A DNA stretch of 64,000 bases from Candidatus Bartonella washoeensis Sb944nv (GCF_000278135.1 NZ_JH725022.1:380186-444185); one strand, 5' to 3'; positions 1 to 10,300 are shown, counted from the first letter of the stretch. Program-made: numbers and translations. The notes: generated from the sequence alone by a model not told the origin.

Positions 1-1882
1 AATGAATACCTACATTAACAAAATCTTTTTCTGCAAAAGAGTTTTTTCCTGCAATATGAAAAGATTGTCCAACAAGACCATAAAGAGACCAATCATTGTT
101 AAAATTTCCAGAATATCTTAGACCTATATTGGCTCTTGTTCCACCTTCTACGCGGTCATAACCAGAGAATTTATCACGTTGAAAGAGAGTAGTTGCATCA
201 AATACGAAGCTTTGTGCATCTTCATTAGGGATTTGTCCGATATATTGTTCATTATTACGTATAAAAAATTGTGCGGTTGGTTCTATAATATGTGTAGAAC
301 TGCCAAATGTAATGAGGAGAGGATAACGTAATTCCAAACCCGCTGTTGCCATACCACGGAATGCTGATGAGGAGGCGTTTGTTATATGAACACCATGGTT
401 TTTGTGCATATTTGTTGTAATGATATCAGCACGTAAAGAGAGGATAGGGGTTAATATAAGTCCACTATGTGTGGTGAAGCGTTTTTTCCATTCTAGTTCG
501 TTTGTTAAACGAAAACTGTTTCCAGCGACACCTGAAAGCCTAGCAGCATTAAGTGGATGGCCGTTCCAATCGGTAAAGTTAAAATCGGTATGACGACGAT
601 AAATTGATTGCATATTGCTGTGGAAGGTGAGCAGTCCAGTATAAACTGATTTATCTGGTGTGAAAGAATAATCGATACGAGGGAGAACCCATGCTTGCCG
701 AGAATGGCGTTCATAATAGGAGTCATCTAATATCAAATCTTGAACCTTAAAATGGTAAAAACGCATATCAAAGCGGTTTTGACCAGCAAGGCCATTCAAA
801 TAAAGTTGGGAAAGTTGTGTAGGATTGTTATAGTTTTCAAGTTTATAGGCACGACTAAAATGTCGATCGGATTGTGTGAGAATATCCCATCCATAAGTCC
901 AGTGTGAATTAATACGGAAATCCCCCTTTGTTGCTAGCATATATCGGTTTTTATGCTGTGCATCAATCGTATCTTTGTCAAAATTATGGGGTTTCATTTG
1001 GTATATATGGGCAAAGCGAATATTGTAATTTCCTGTTTTTAAACGTTGACGCCATTCACCTTCAGTTAAAAGCCCTTGTTGGGTATAAACAGTAGAAGAC
1101 AGTGTGAAATCATAATGGGGGGAGAGATTCCAAAAGTAAGAGTTTTTTATGCCTATGCCGAGATAATCAGCATAAAAAAAATGAGGAGCAAGGAGACCGC
1201 TAGCGCGTTTCACAGTTGGATCATTGAGTTCAAAAGTTGGGAACTGCAGAATCGGCATACCAAAAACTTCAAAACGGCTATTTTCAAACCGAATTTTTTT
1301 GGTGGTGTTATTCCATATGATTTTTCTTGCTCTAATTTTCCACAAGACTTCTCTATCTGGTTTATAAGAGCAAGGTTCACAGGCTGTGTAGGTTGCATTA
1401 TCGAAGACTGTTGTCTGGCTATTGCTGCGTGTAGCACTTGTTGCTGCGAAATGAACATTGGTGGCTGTATCAATACGTAAGGCATTTACGAAGCCTTCGC
1501 CAAAATCTTTTGTCATATCAATCTGATTAGAATAAATTTTATTTCCATCTTTTTGAACAATTTCAACATTTCCTTGTGCAATGATACGTCCTGTTTTTTG
1601 ATTATAAGTGACTTTTTGGGCGACAAGTTTATTGCTATCATATTCGATTTGGACATTGCCTTGTGCAGAAACAGTATTGTCATCACGATTGTAGATGAGT
1701 TCCTCTGCGGAGAGCAAGAGAGGACGTACTGAATTAGGGATACGATTTTGGCTAGGGGGAGTCAGATTTTGCGCAAGTGCATAACAGGATGGAAATACAC
1801 CTGAGATAAAACCAAAAACACTTTTTAAAGCGAGTGCTCTTAATTTTGTTAAATTGATTTTCTTACTCGTTAATGGTTTCAC
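1..1882 (-). CDS. lptD: LPS-assembly protein LptD (OstA/Imp), 3' end outside window
   Basis: Outer-membrane beta-barrel that, with LptE, inserts LPS into the outer leaflet. Reading the minus strand from a GTG at 1882-1880 gives an open frame of about 627 codons to the window edge. It starts MKPLTSKKINLTKLRALALK, followed by a hydrophobic signal segment ending near CYALAQ. Next comes an OstA/LptA-like repeat region (DNTVSAQGNVQIEYDSNKL, TGRIIAQGNVEIVQ), a Cys pair (ACEPCSYKPD), then the alternating aromatic strands of the barrel. The family is usually near 780-800 residues, so roughly the last 150 are missing. The GTG follows the lptG stop with no gap, so it is probably translationally coupled as the last gene of lptF-lptG-lptD. 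The GTG start is inferred from that junction and from the signal peptide. Confidence 0.93.
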   Translation of the reverse strand, partial: MKPLTSKKINLTKLRALALKSVFGFISGVFPSCYALAQNLTPPSQNRIPNSVRPLLLSAEELIYNRDDNTVSAQGNVQIEYDSNKLVAQKVTYNQKTGRIIAQGNVEIVQKDGNKIYSNQIDMTKDFGEGFVNALRIDTATNVHFAATSATRSNSQTTVFDNATYTACEPCSYKPDREVLWKIRARKIIWNNTTKKIRFENSRFEVFGMPILQFPTFELNDPTVKRASGLLAPHFFYADYLGIGIKNSYFWNLSPHYDFTLSSTVYTQQGLLTEGEWRQRLKTGNYNIRFAHIYQMKPHNFDKDTIDAQHKNRYMLATKGDFRINSHWTYGWDILTQSDRHFSRAYKLENYNNPTQLSQLYLNGLAGQNRFDMRFYHFKVQDLILDDSYYERHSRQAWVLPRIDYSFTPDKSVYTGLLTFHSNMQSIYRRHTDFNFTDWNGHPLNAARLSGVAGNSFRLTNELEWKKRFTTHSGLILTPILSLRADIITTNMHKNHGVHITNASSSAFRGMATAGLELRYPLLITFGSSTHIIEPTAQFFIRNNEQYIGQIPNEDAQSFVFDATTLFQRDKFSGYDRVEGGTRANIGLRYSGNFNNDWSLYGLVGQSFHIAGKNSFAEKDFVNVGIH

Positions 1883-2980
1883 CTAGCCATCCTCTTTATG
1901 AAGTAGAAAGGAGATTCCCAGAAATAATGCAATAACAACTGGTGTCCAAGCTGCAATAATTGGTGGAATGTATCCAGCATTACCAAAAGCTTGAACGAGT
2001 ACGGAAATCACATAAAGTGTGAAACCAGCGATGATGCCGCCAAGAATCAATGTCCCAGATTGTCCAAAGCGCGTAAAGTTTAAAGATACAGTTGCTGCAA
2101 TGAGAGTCATTGCTATAAGCAGCGCTGGTAATGCGATCAGAGATTGTAAATACATATCAAAACTATTGGCAGAATAGCCAAATGAGCGTGCAATCATAAT
2201 TTTTGTTGGCAATTGATAAAATGGGATCGTTGCGGGATTTGCTAAACGTTCAGTTAAAAAATCGGGCTTTAAATTGGTTTTTATTTGAAATTCAGTAAAC
2301 TTTTCAGGAGTTTGTCCTATTTTATAGATTGTTCCATTTGTTAACAACCAGGCGCCGTTTGTCAATGTTGCTTTTCTAGTGTTAATCCAATTTTTGACTG
2401 TTCCATTATCATTGTATTGTACAAAGGTTGCGTCGATAAGAGAAAGTCCTTGATCAGTGACAGATTTAGCACCAATGGTTGTTCTGCCTGAATTTGTACG
2501 TTGTGTTAACCATGGGATACGCGTGTTGTTGAGAGATGTTAGCACATTATTACTATTACTGTGCCATTGAGACGTCATTTTTTCTGCTTGGGAAAATCCC
2601 CATGCGGCAAGTGGGTTAACGACAAGAATTGAAAATAATCCAAAAAGAAAAGCTCCAAAACAAGCAGGCATGAGAAATTGCCATGCAGAAATACCGATTG
2701 AACGAGTTACAACAAGCTCAGATTTTCGATTAAGCGAGATCAACATTGTCATTGCAGAAAAGAGTGCAATAAAGGGGATGAGTTGTTGCATGATAAAAGG
2801 GATGCGTAAAACGGAGATGAGAAGTGCATCTTTTGCCGTAAAATGGGGAAGATAGGATAGCCGACCAGAGTTTTCTGTAAAGTCGATTAAAAGAGCCAAA
2901 ACAAAAATACTCCAAAAAAAACAACAGGTCGTTTTAAGATAATGTATAAAAAAATATCGTCCAAGCGTCCACCCAATCAT
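1883..2980 (-). CDS. lptG: LPS export ABC transporter permease LptG
   Basis: One of the two inner-membrane permeases of the LptB2FG transporter that extracts LPS and feeds the LptC-A-D bridge. 365 aa, the normal family length. It opens with a hydrophobic segment (CCFFWSIFVLALLIDF), then a second pair of membrane segments around residues 45-120 with the conserved ITR/VTRSIGIS-like cytoplasmic loop (ELVVTRSIGISAWQFLMPA). A periplasmic jellyroll-like domain follows (about 130-265), then three C-terminal membrane segments. The ATG overlaps the lptF stop by 4 nt (ATGA), and lptD begins right after the stop, so the three genes read as one operon. Confidence 0.95.
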   Translation of the reverse strand: MIGWTLGRYFFIHYLKTTCCFFWSIFVLALLIDFTENSGRLSYLPHFTAKDALLISVLRIPFIMQQLIPFIALFSAMTMLISLNRKSELVVTRSIGISAWQFLMPACFGAFLFGLFSILVVNPLAAWGFSQAEKMTSQWHSNSNNVLTSLNNTRIPWLTQRTNSGRTTIGAKSVTDQGLSLIDATFVQYNDNGTVKNWINTRKATLTNGAWLLTNGTIYKIGQTPEKFTEFQIKTNLKPDFLTERLANPATIPFYQLPTKIMIARSFGYSANSFDMYLQSLIALPALLIAMTLIAATVSLNFTRFGQSGTLILGGIIAGFTLYVISVLVQAFGNAGYIPPIIAAWTPVVIALFLGISFLLHKEDG

Positions 2981-4167
2981 GGTATCTCATCCGAGGGAGA
3001 TTGAGATTTTCGATGTTCAAATTTGTTCATCACTTTTTGAAAAGCTGTTTGAATAATTTCATTAAGTTTTTTGGGAATACCGATTTTATGATTTGTTAAG
3101 AGCATGAAAAAAATGAGCATACTCATTCCTATTGGTGTAATATAAAGCAGAGGAACGTATGCAAGATCACTTTTTGCTTTTTCGGCAAAAAAATATCCTA
3201 TCCAATAAACCAACAAAGACAAGGCAATCGCGGAGAAATTTGCAGAGTTACGTGCTTGTCGATATGAGCATGCATCTCCTGCTGCTGCTAATGCAATTAA
3301 TGAAAAAACAATTGGATAGAGCCATTCTGTAAGTCTGCGGTGAAATTCAGCCCTATATTGAAGTGGTTTGCGCTGGTAGTAGGGATCCTTCTGGTCAGGA
3401 TGCAGCAAATAAGAAAGAGGCCTATCTTTTGGATAAAGTGTGGGTGTTTTATCGTGGGGGATGAATTCCGCTAGGCTAAAGGTATACGAGCTGAATTGAA
3501 CGATAGAAACACTGTCATTTTGATGATTGATTCTTTCTATTTCACCATTATTAAGGACTAGAAAATTGCCATTTTTATTGCTCACAACTGATCCTTTTGT
3601 TGCATAATAGAAAAGATCAATCTTAGGATCGCGCTGGTCAGCAATGAAAAGGCGTGCAAGAGTTCCATCCGAATTGCGTTCGCCAATTTCTATGTAAAGA
3701 TTATTGGTTAGTTTTTGGAAGCTACCTTCACTCATGAAGAGATTAATAAGATCAGAATGGGCACTTGCTAGCATTTGTCGCATATTAAGACGTGCTTGAG
3801 GAACAACAAAATTGGCTATAAAAAAAGATGCACATGATGCAAGAAGAGCGAGAAGAAGAATTGGTTTCCAAACAGTATTTTGGGGAAAACCAGAGGCACT
3901 GATAATGGCGAGTTCTGAGTTTTTATTCATTGCCGAAAGGGTGCTCGTAATTGCAATCACTAAGGCAAATGGAATGACAAGAAAAATAACAGAAGGAACC
4001 AATGAGAATGAAAACTGCACGACTGTGACGAGTGTTTGTCTACTTGTTGTGAGAAAGTTTATCCGTGCAAGGATTTGCACTGTCCAACTAATACTGATTG
4101 CTGCAATCATGACAGCACTGAACAGGATAAGGATGCGTTTCAGGATGTATAACTCAATAATACGCAT
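2977..4167 (-). CDS. lptF: LPS export ABC transporter permease LptF
   Basis: Second inner-membrane permease of LptB2FG. 396 aa with the YjgP/YjgQ architecture: N-terminal membrane helix (ILILFSAVMIAAISISW), helices 2-3 around the conserved loop NKNSELAIISASGFPQNTVWKP, a periplasmic domain (about 135-280) and C-terminal helices. The C-terminal tail is hydrophilic (KFEHRKSQSPSDE). First gene of the lptF-lptG-lptD run. In many rhizobia a leucyl aminopeptidase gene (pepA) lies divergently upstream; none is seen here. Confidence 0.95.
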   Translation of the reverse strand: MRIIELYILKRILILFSAVMIAAISISWTVQILARINFLTTSRQTLVTVVQFSFSLVPSVIFLVIPFALVIAITSTLSAMNKNSELAIISASGFPQNTVWKPILLLALLASCASFFIANFVVPQARLNMRQMLASAHSDLINLFMSEGSFQKLTNNLYIEIGERNSDGTLARLFIADQRDPKIDLFYYATKGSVVSNKNGNFLVLNNGEIERINHQNDSVSIVQFSSYTFSLAEFIPHDKTPTLYPKDRPLSYLLHPDQKDPYYQRKPLQYRAEFHRRLTEWLYPIVFSLIALAAAGDACSYRQARNSANFSAIALSLLVYWIGYFFAEKAKSDLAYVPLLYITPIGMSMLIFFMLLTNHKIGIPKKLNEIIQTAFQKVMNKFEHRKSQSPSDEIP

Positions 4168-4562
4168 AGATTAGCTAACATCCTCAGTCTTTAATTAGAG
4201 AGCAGGTGCTCTATACTATTTTATGTTTAAAAACATAACTAAAATTTAAGAACTACCTTTTCATATATTGTACATTGTTACCAAATAAATAGTATAAGAT
4301 AGCCCATTAAATTCAACTTATTCTGCCATACATTATAATTCCCTTTTCAAACGTAGTCTACAAAGAAGCTAAAAAACGAGCCAAAATAAATCTTTTTTAA
4401 TTAGAATGACAATTTGCCTTTTTTCTTTTATATCTTTAACATCGATGAAAAAAAAGATAATTTGTACAGTAAAAAAGAAGAATGATTTTGTCTTTAATAA
4501 TTTCTTTTATATACTAGCGACGTAGACGCTTCTCCAAAAAGATGTTGGCTTTTTTATAAAGA
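4168..4562. other. AT-rich intergenic region between divergent lptF and holC
   Basis: About 395 bp, very AT-rich, no ORF with family features. It must hold the promoters of both divergent genes, but I cannot place them with confidence. A small inverted repeat, AGAGCA-gg-TGCTCT, lies at about 4198-4211, just upstream of lptF. No recognisable remnant of pepA, which often sits here in rhizobia. Confidence 0.5.
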
Positions 4563-4580
4563 GTGATGAGGGCTAAGAGG

Positions 4581-5027
4581 ATGGATATTTTTTTCTATCA
4601 TTTGACGCAGTCAACGCTGGAAGATATTTTGCCAACACTTGTAGAGCGTGCGCTCGTTCGTTTTGGTAAGATCACAATACAATGTGTGAGTAAAGAACAA
4701 CGCGATGCTATAGATACACATTTATGGGTTTATGCTGATGAAGCGTTTATTGGACATGGCACGGAATGTGATCAATATCCAAGTTTTCAGCCTGTATTTC
4801 TTACCACGAGTCATGAAAATCCGAATGATTCAAAGATACGTTTTCTTATAGAGGGAGCAATTTGCTCGGATGTTGACGCTTATCAACGAGTTGTCGTGAT
4901 ATTTGATGGACGAAGCGATGAGCAATTGGGTCTCGTTCGTGCTCAGTGGAAGAAATATAAAATGGAAAATCATAATTTAACTTATTGGCAGCAGACTGAA
5001 GATCGCGGTTGGAAAAAACAGGTTTGA
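4581..5027 (+). CDS. holC: DNA polymerase III subunit chi
   Basis: Clamp-loader accessory subunit that links the replisome to SSB. The protein MDIFFYHLTQSTLEDILPTL (148 aa from this start) matches the HolC pattern: an N-terminal FYHLTQS strand, a central RDAIDTHLW/FIGHG region, and a C-terminal VIFDGRS...ARAQWK-type motif (here VRAQWKKYK). Starts at 4563 (GTG) and 4566 (ATG) are also in frame. I chose 4581 because homologues begin at the FYHL strand and an AGGG lies 8 nt upstream (4569-4572). The stop overlaps the start of a 50-codon ORF (TGATG). Confidence 0.88.
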   Translation: MDIFFYHLTQSTLEDILPTLVERALVRFGKITIQCVSKEQRDAIDTHLWVYADEAFIGHGTECDQYPSFQPVFLTTSHENPNDSKIRFLIEGAICSDVDAYQRVVVIFDGRSDEQLGLVRAQWKKYKMENHNLTYWQQTEDRGWKKQV

Positions 5028-5179
5028 TGCGTGTAACGTCTATTATTTTGATTTTTATAGGATTGATGGGCATAATGAATCCAGAGATTTTTATTGCAGA
5101 AGGAACGGGGGGGAAGGCGTTGGGTTTTTATTGTGATTTTTTTTCTGGGGGCAATAAAGATGTGTTCAACAATCGCTAA
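5027..5179 (+). CDS. Hypothetical 50-aa secreted or membrane peptide, coupled to holC
   Basis: An ATG overlaps the holC stop (TGATG) and opens a 50-codon frame beginning MRVTSIILIFIGLMGIMNPE, a plausible signal peptide or membrane anchor. It ends ...SGGNKDVFNNR before TAA. I recognise no family. The frame crosses a run of seven G at 5107-5113; loss of one G would move it into another open frame with a second hydrophobic segment (RRWVFIVIFFLGAIKM). So this could be a real small protein, a frameshifted remnant or a slippage-variable gene. The overlap with holC is the best argument that it is translated. Confidence 0.4.
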   Translation: MRVTSIILIFIGLMGIMNPEIFIAEGTGGKALGFYCDFFSGGNKDVFNNR

Positions 5180-5217
5180 TTGTTTTTCTTCTCGCAAAAT
5201 ATTCAAACGGAATGATA

Positions 5218-5481
5218 ATGATTGTTGATCGGCTCTTGCTTATTTTATGGGCTGTGATGTTAGCTTTTCTTTGCGTTTCATGGTTGGGAACAACGCATAT
5301 TCTATCACAAATATTTCCTATTACTTATATTGGTAATATCGTGGACATATTGTTTTTGTTTCTCAGTGCACTGTTTGCTGGAGTATTGTGGTGGATAGTG
5401 CCTCAACCAATGCCTTTGAAAATAAAACTGGCAGCATTTTTGCCGCCAGTACTCGTTTTATTGTTCTTTACTATGTTTTAA
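5218..5481 (+). CDS. Small hypothetical inner-membrane protein
   Basis: 87 aa from ATG 5218 (a GGA lies about 7 nt upstream); ATG 5212 is an alternative giving 89 aa. Three hydrophobic stretches can be seen: LLLILWAVMLAFLCVSWL, IVDILFLFLSALFAGVLWW and LAAFLPPVLVLLFFTMF, so a three-helix membrane protein is likely. No family recognised. It follows holC and the 50-aa ORF on the same strand. Its stop overlaps the 3' end of the convergent MFS gene by 4 nt, with no room for a separate terminator. Confidence 0.5.
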   Translation: MIVDRLLLILWAVMLAFLCVSWLGTTHILSQIFPITYIGNIVDILFLFLSALFAGVLWWIVPQPMPLKIKLAAFLPPVLVLLFFTMF

Positions 5482-6767
5482 TTGGATATTTCATCTTCCG
5501 TAAATCCAACGAAGCAAATCAGTGAAATAAAGGAGGAAAGAAGTAAGTAATACCCGATATAGGAAGTATCAAAATGTTGCACCAGATGTTCTGCAATATA
5601 AGGTGCAAGAGATGCGCCTACGATACCAGATAGGTTGAAAGTTATAGAAGAACCAGTGTATCGAATTGCTGTTGGATATGGTGAAGCCAAAACAGCACCA
5701 AGCGGACTATAGATCATACCCATAATCGACAAACCAATTGTAGACATGGCAAGAACTCCTATAATTCCAGAGTCTAAGAAATAAGGAATTGCGAAAGAAT
5801 AGAGTCCAGTAATGATTGTGATCCAAATCATTAAAGTTCTGCGCCTAATACGATCAGCGAGTTTTCCAGTTAGGACAGTAAAAATTCCACAAAAAACAGC
5901 ACCGATGACTTCTACTTGGAGAGCTTGATAAAATGACAATTGCAAATAGTTTGTTGAATAGCTTAACAAATATGCGGTGACCAAGTAAAATAAAACAAAT
6001 GTTGCCATTCCAGAAAATGTCCCAAGAAATAGAATTCTTGGACATTTTAAAAAGACTTCTATTATAGGGACTTTGACACGCTCTTTACGCTCAAGGGTTT
6101 TTTTGAATGCGACTGTTTCATTAATTGAAAGACGAACCCATAACCCTATGATCATAAGAACAATCGATCCAATAAAAGGAATACGCCATCCCCATGCTAA
6201 AAGTTCATCATGATCAAGGAAGTGCAATAAACCTAAATAAACAATAATAGAAGAGAATAAACCGATTGGAACGCCTAATTGAGGGAACATCGCGTACCAG
6301 CCACGTTTTTCTGGTGGTGCATTTTCTGTTGCGAGCAGAACAGCCCCTCCCCATTCGCCTCCTAATCCCATTCCTTGTCCAATACGGCACAAAGTTAAAA
6401 AGAAAGGCGCCCACCATCCAGCTGTTTCATAAGTAGGAAGGAAACCGATAATGACTGTTGACAGACCCATTGTAAGAAGAGCGGCGATAAGTGTGGCTTT
6501 TCGTCCTATTTTATCTCCAAAATGTCCAAAAACAATAGATCCAAGGGGGCGCGCAAAAAAGGCTGCTCCAAAGATCAGAAAAGACTGTAAAATAGCCAGT
6601 TGGTCATTTTGCGTTGGAAAAAACACATGAGGAAAGATAAGAGCTGCAGCAGTTGCAAAGACATAAAAATCAAAAAATTCAATTGTTGGGCCAATAAGAC
6701 TTGCAAACAAAATTCGACGAGGAGAGTTTCTTTTGCTTGCGCCTTGTATTTCTGAGTTTATAGACAT
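5478..6767 (-). CDS. MFS transporter, metabolite:H+ symporter (ProP/ShiA-like) family
   Basis: Twelve-helix proton-coupled permease. 429 aa from ATG 6767, preceded by GAAAGGGA about 10 nt upstream; a TTG at 6797 in the same frame is less likely. MHS-family signatures: N-terminal IGPTIEFFDFYVFATAAALIF, loop 2-3 motif GHFGDKIGRKATLI, and helix 4-5 region GQGMGLGGEWGGAVLLATE with PEKRGWYAMFPQLGVPIG. A repeat of the loop motif, GKLADRIRRRTLM, lies in the second half. The substrate cannot be set from sequence; relatives carry osmolytes, dicarboxylates or shikimate. It sits alone between holC and the autotransporter array. Confidence 0.88.
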   Translation of the reverse strand: MSINSEIQGASKRNSPRRILFASLIGPTIEFFDFYVFATAAALIFPHVFFPTQNDQLAILQSFLIFGAAFFARPLGSIVFGHFGDKIGRKATLIAALLTMGLSTVIIGFLPTYETAGWWAPFFLTLCRIGQGMGLGGEWGGAVLLATENAPPEKRGWYAMFPQLGVPIGLFSSIIVYLGLLHFLDHDELLAWGWRIPFIGSIVLMIIGLWVRLSINETVAFKKTLERKERVKVPIIEVFLKCPRILFLGTFSGMATFVLFYLVTAYLLSYSTNYLQLSFYQALQVEVIGAVFCGIFTVLTGKLADRIRRRTLMIWITIITGLYSFAIPYFLDSGIIGVLAMSTIGLSIMGMIYSPLGAVLASPYPTAIRYTGSSITFNLSGIVGASLAPYIAEHLVQHFDTSYIGYYLLLSSFISLICFVGFTEDEISN

Positions 6768-7019
6768 GAATAGAATGTCCCTTTCAGTATATAACAAATC
6801 AAATTATGAAACTAACACCTTAAACTATAAAAATTTCAATTCAGTGTCGAGTCGATATTATTATGATTCTAGTGCATGAGAACAATTAATAAGGGTACTA
6901 TAAGCATGGATGATTACACTGTAAATGTATCTGAATTGAATACAATAAAGGCATCGTTTTAAATGCCATAGAAGATAGAAGGTCTGTTTTTATAGACGAT
7001 GCAATTTCTTTAATCTTAT

Positions 7020-7073
7020 ATTGCTGTTCCCTTTAAAATACAGACACTATTTTTATCTGTATTAGGAAGCAAT
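7020..7073. repeat. Extended imperfect hairpin
   Basis: Nested inverted repeat. Outer arms ATTGCT (7020-7025) and AGCAAT (7068-7073), with TCC/GGA continuing after a 2-nt bulge. Inner arms AATACAGA (7037-7044) and TCTGTATT (7056-7063) pair perfectly. There is no T-run after it, so it is not a standard terminator. Role unknown; it lies about 310 nt upstream of the first autotransporter start. Confidence 0.55.
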
Positions 7074-7127
7074 CTTCGTGTCGTGGATCAGTTTTAATAT
7101 CTCAAGAATATTAAAAAACTCTTTATA

Positions 7128-7159
7128 GAGATGTAATTAGAACGAGATGTAATTAGAAC
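7128..7159. repeat. Perfect tandem 16-bp duplication upstream of autotransporter 1
   Basis: The 16-mer GAGATGTAATTAGAAC occurs twice head to tail (7128-7143 and 7144-7159), about 225 nt before the autotransporter start. It could be a slippage duplication or a doubled regulator site. No further copies were noticed upstream of the two downstream paralogues. Confidence 0.75.
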
Positions 7160-7383
7160 ACTTTTTTGCTGTATAAGAAAATATTTCAACTTTTAATTGT
7201 GCATGAGCTTAAAAACACAGACTGTATAATGTTTGATTATTCAGAGCTTAGTGCCCTGAATGCTTTGGGTAGGACGATTTATCGTCTTGAAAAACATCAA
7301 ATTGAGCAGTTGCGTCATGTTATTTTTGTATATGCACTCTTAAAAATATGCGGATTTTTTTATTTGCAATGATGGAGTGGAGA

Positions 7384-10300
7384 ATGCAACGCAAATTGAG
7401 GCTGAGTTTTTGGGCATTAATGACCAGTAGTTTTTTTGTAAAGGTTGCAAATACAGTTGCATTAGCTGCACCAGGAGAGAGACCAAGAATTCCAGTAGGC
7501 TTAAGTGGGCAGTTAGGAGAAATAGGCGAAAATATCGTTAGTGAAAATCTTACAGTTAAGAATGGTCAAGTTGAGATTGTTAAGAAGGGAGAAACTTCAA
7601 AAGGTATTCATATTGGCAAATATGGATTGCAAAGTGTTGAGTATGGAGGACAAACAGAGGAGGCTAAAGTTTATGGTGGTGAGCAGAGTATTTTAGGAGA
7701 AGATAGCTATGCTTATAACACTGAAATTCATGGAAAAGGTGAAACGCTGGGACAACAGAATGTGTATGATGGTGGAGCGGCTTTTTTCACAGATGTTATG
7801 AGTGGAGGAGAACAAAATATTGATACATGGTTTGGAGATGAGGGGGGATTAGCAGTAGATACGAAGGTCTTTGCAGCTGGGGTGCAGAATGTTTTTTCTG
7901 GTGGTAAGGCAAATACCGTTACTTTGGAAGAAGGAGCTCTTCAAAGAGTCTATACTGGTGGACGTGTAAAAACTCTAACGATTAATGATAAAGCCAATTC
8001 ATTGATCTATCCTGGTGCGGTATTAGAAGGGGAAGTAAAAATTAATGATTCTGGAAAACTTCATCTTTATGCTGGAGATAAGGGGCAGCAAACGAAAGCA
8101 GAAGAAATTATTTTAAATGGAAAAGAGTCAAAATTATACTCTGTTGCCACTGAAGTTAATGGCTCAAGCACTCTGATTGAGAAATTAAGTGGTCAAGGGA
8201 GTGTTATTTTTACTGCTACTTCTATTTCTACTGATTCTAATAAGTTGAATTCGTACTATTCTCTACTTTATATTGCTGATCTTTCGGGAAGTATAGATTT
8301 TAATTTGAGGGTCAATTTTGCAGAGAGGTATGGTGATTATCTTGTTGTTGAGAAAGGGGCAGGTAATCATACAATAAGCATTGTAGATTCTGGTGCTGAA
8401 ATTACCAATTCTTCCTTCCACACAGTTGATTTAATTACAGACAAAAGTGGAGGAGCTCATTTTTCTTTAAAAAACCATTCCGGTGAACATGGTAAACAAG
8501 TGGAGGCTGTTGATGGGGGAGCTTATATGTATAGTTTGCAACAGAGAAATGGTAAGAATGGAGAAGAAAAAATTTGGTATTTGGCGGTGTCAGAAAAGCC
8601 GTCTGCTTCCTTAATCACTCCATCTAAGACAGTATTGCCTATAACTGAAACTCTTGAAAAAGAAGAAGATATTGCATCTTTGAAAGATTCTATAGTCAGT
8701 TCTTATGCAAATGATTTCACTTTTTATCCAGATGATTTCATTATGGGGCAGGGAGGAGAAATCCTACAAAGCTCTGTACTCAGTGATGATAACACAGTTT
8801 ATATTTCGGATGATGGAGGGACAGAGAATCCTAAATGGTCCTTTAACAACATGGTTGAGGGATCTGGAATACTCTATGTTGAAGCAGGTGGTTTCAGTAA
8901 AAATACTACAGTTGGGGATGGTGGTTCTGAGATTGTGGTAGAACAAGGAATTTCAGAATCTACAATCATTTACGCAGGTGGAAAACAAAGGGTAGAGGGA
9001 GGGGGATCTGCATTAAAAGCTGAAATTTATGGCGGTGAACAGTTTGTTTCTGGAGATGGTTATGTGAACGGTGGGGTTGTGGGGAGCAGTGTTTATAACA
9101 CCAGAATTTATGGTCAAGGTGGAATACTGGGACAACAGAATGTATATGATGATGGATTGGCGGTGGGAACACAAATTATGAATGGAGGGATACAAGTTCT
9201 TGCTAAATGGTTTCCAGATGATGATAATTTTGCACAAAAAAGTGGTGGTTTAGCATTCAATACTGAGGTTTTCGCGGGTGGTATGCAGCGTGTTTTCGCT
9301 GGAGGTGAGGCGGATACTGTTATTTTACACAGCCATGCGGTTCAAGAAGTCTATTCTGGTGGATCCGTGAAAAATCTAACGATTGAAGGCAAAGCTAATT
9401 CATGGGTCTTTGCTGGTGCGATGTTAGGAGGAGAAACAACAGTTCATCATTCTGGAAAGATCCATCTTTATGCTGGAGATGATGAGGAGCAAACTACAGT
9501 CGAAAATATTAATTTAGAGGGTGAAAAGGCTAGATTATATGCTATTGCTAGTGGATATGAAGATGCAAGGACTCACATTCAGAAGTTGGGTGGTGCAGGG
9601 AGAGTTATTTTTACGTCTGCTGATTCTGATTTATACTACTCTCGGCTTTATATTGATGAACTTTCAGGGAGTTTACATTTTAAATTTCATGTTAGCCTAG
9701 CAGAAGGAGAGGGTGATTCCCTCTTTATTCAGCATGGTAGTGGTTATCACACAATAAGTGTTGTAGATTCTGGTATTGAAATCGCCGATCCTTCTTCAAC
9801 CAATCTTGATTTAATTACTGATCAAAGTGGAAAAGCACATTTTACTCTGAAAAAGTTTTCTGGTGCAGAAATAAGCGCTGTTGATGGTGGAACCTATATG
9901 TATGGTTTAAAACAGAGGGAGGGTGATGATGAAAATGAAAAAATTTGGTCTTTATCTGCGGTATTTATTGATAATGTTTCATTTATTAACGGTTTACCAC
10001 GCAGTAGGAACAGAGCTCCGCGATCTTTAAGTCAAAATCAACCAGTTTCTGTTCTTTCAACTGTTACAATTTTCGAAAATCCAGCTCATGAGGCGTTAGG
10101 TTCGAAGAGAAATCGTGTGCGTTTCGATCACAGACGTTTACCCCTTGCTCCTTTGAGTGTTTCATTACCAGAAGATCGAGCTGTTGAGTTGTCACGTCCA
10201 GATGGTGGGCATCCTTCTTCTGATGTGCAACAGCAGCCTGCTGTTTCTGCAGATGCTTCCTCTTTAGCCAATCAGATGCTTGTGCGCCCAAGTGATCAAG

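Larger units (their letters stand above)
6768..7383. other. Long intergenic region upstream of the autotransporter array
   Basis: About 615 bp between the MFS gene and the first autotransporter. No convincing gene: the frame at 7166-7372 lacks any family feature and runs into the autotransporter leader. It holds an extended imperfect hairpin (7020-7073) and a tandem 16-bp duplication (7128-7159). Promoters for both divergent genes must lie here but are not obvious. Confidence 0.5.

Noticed and set aside
1076-1485. ORFs on both strands (134 aa plus, 91 aa minus)
   Set aside because: Both lie inside the lptD reading frame on the minus strand and have no family features.
7166-7372. 68-aa plus-strand ORF before autotransporter 1
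   Set aside because: No recognisable motif or good ribosome-binding site, and it ends inside the leader of the autotransporter frame.
8705-9237. Short ORFs on both strands within autotransporter 1
   Set aside because: Out-of-frame shadows of the repeat-rich passenger.
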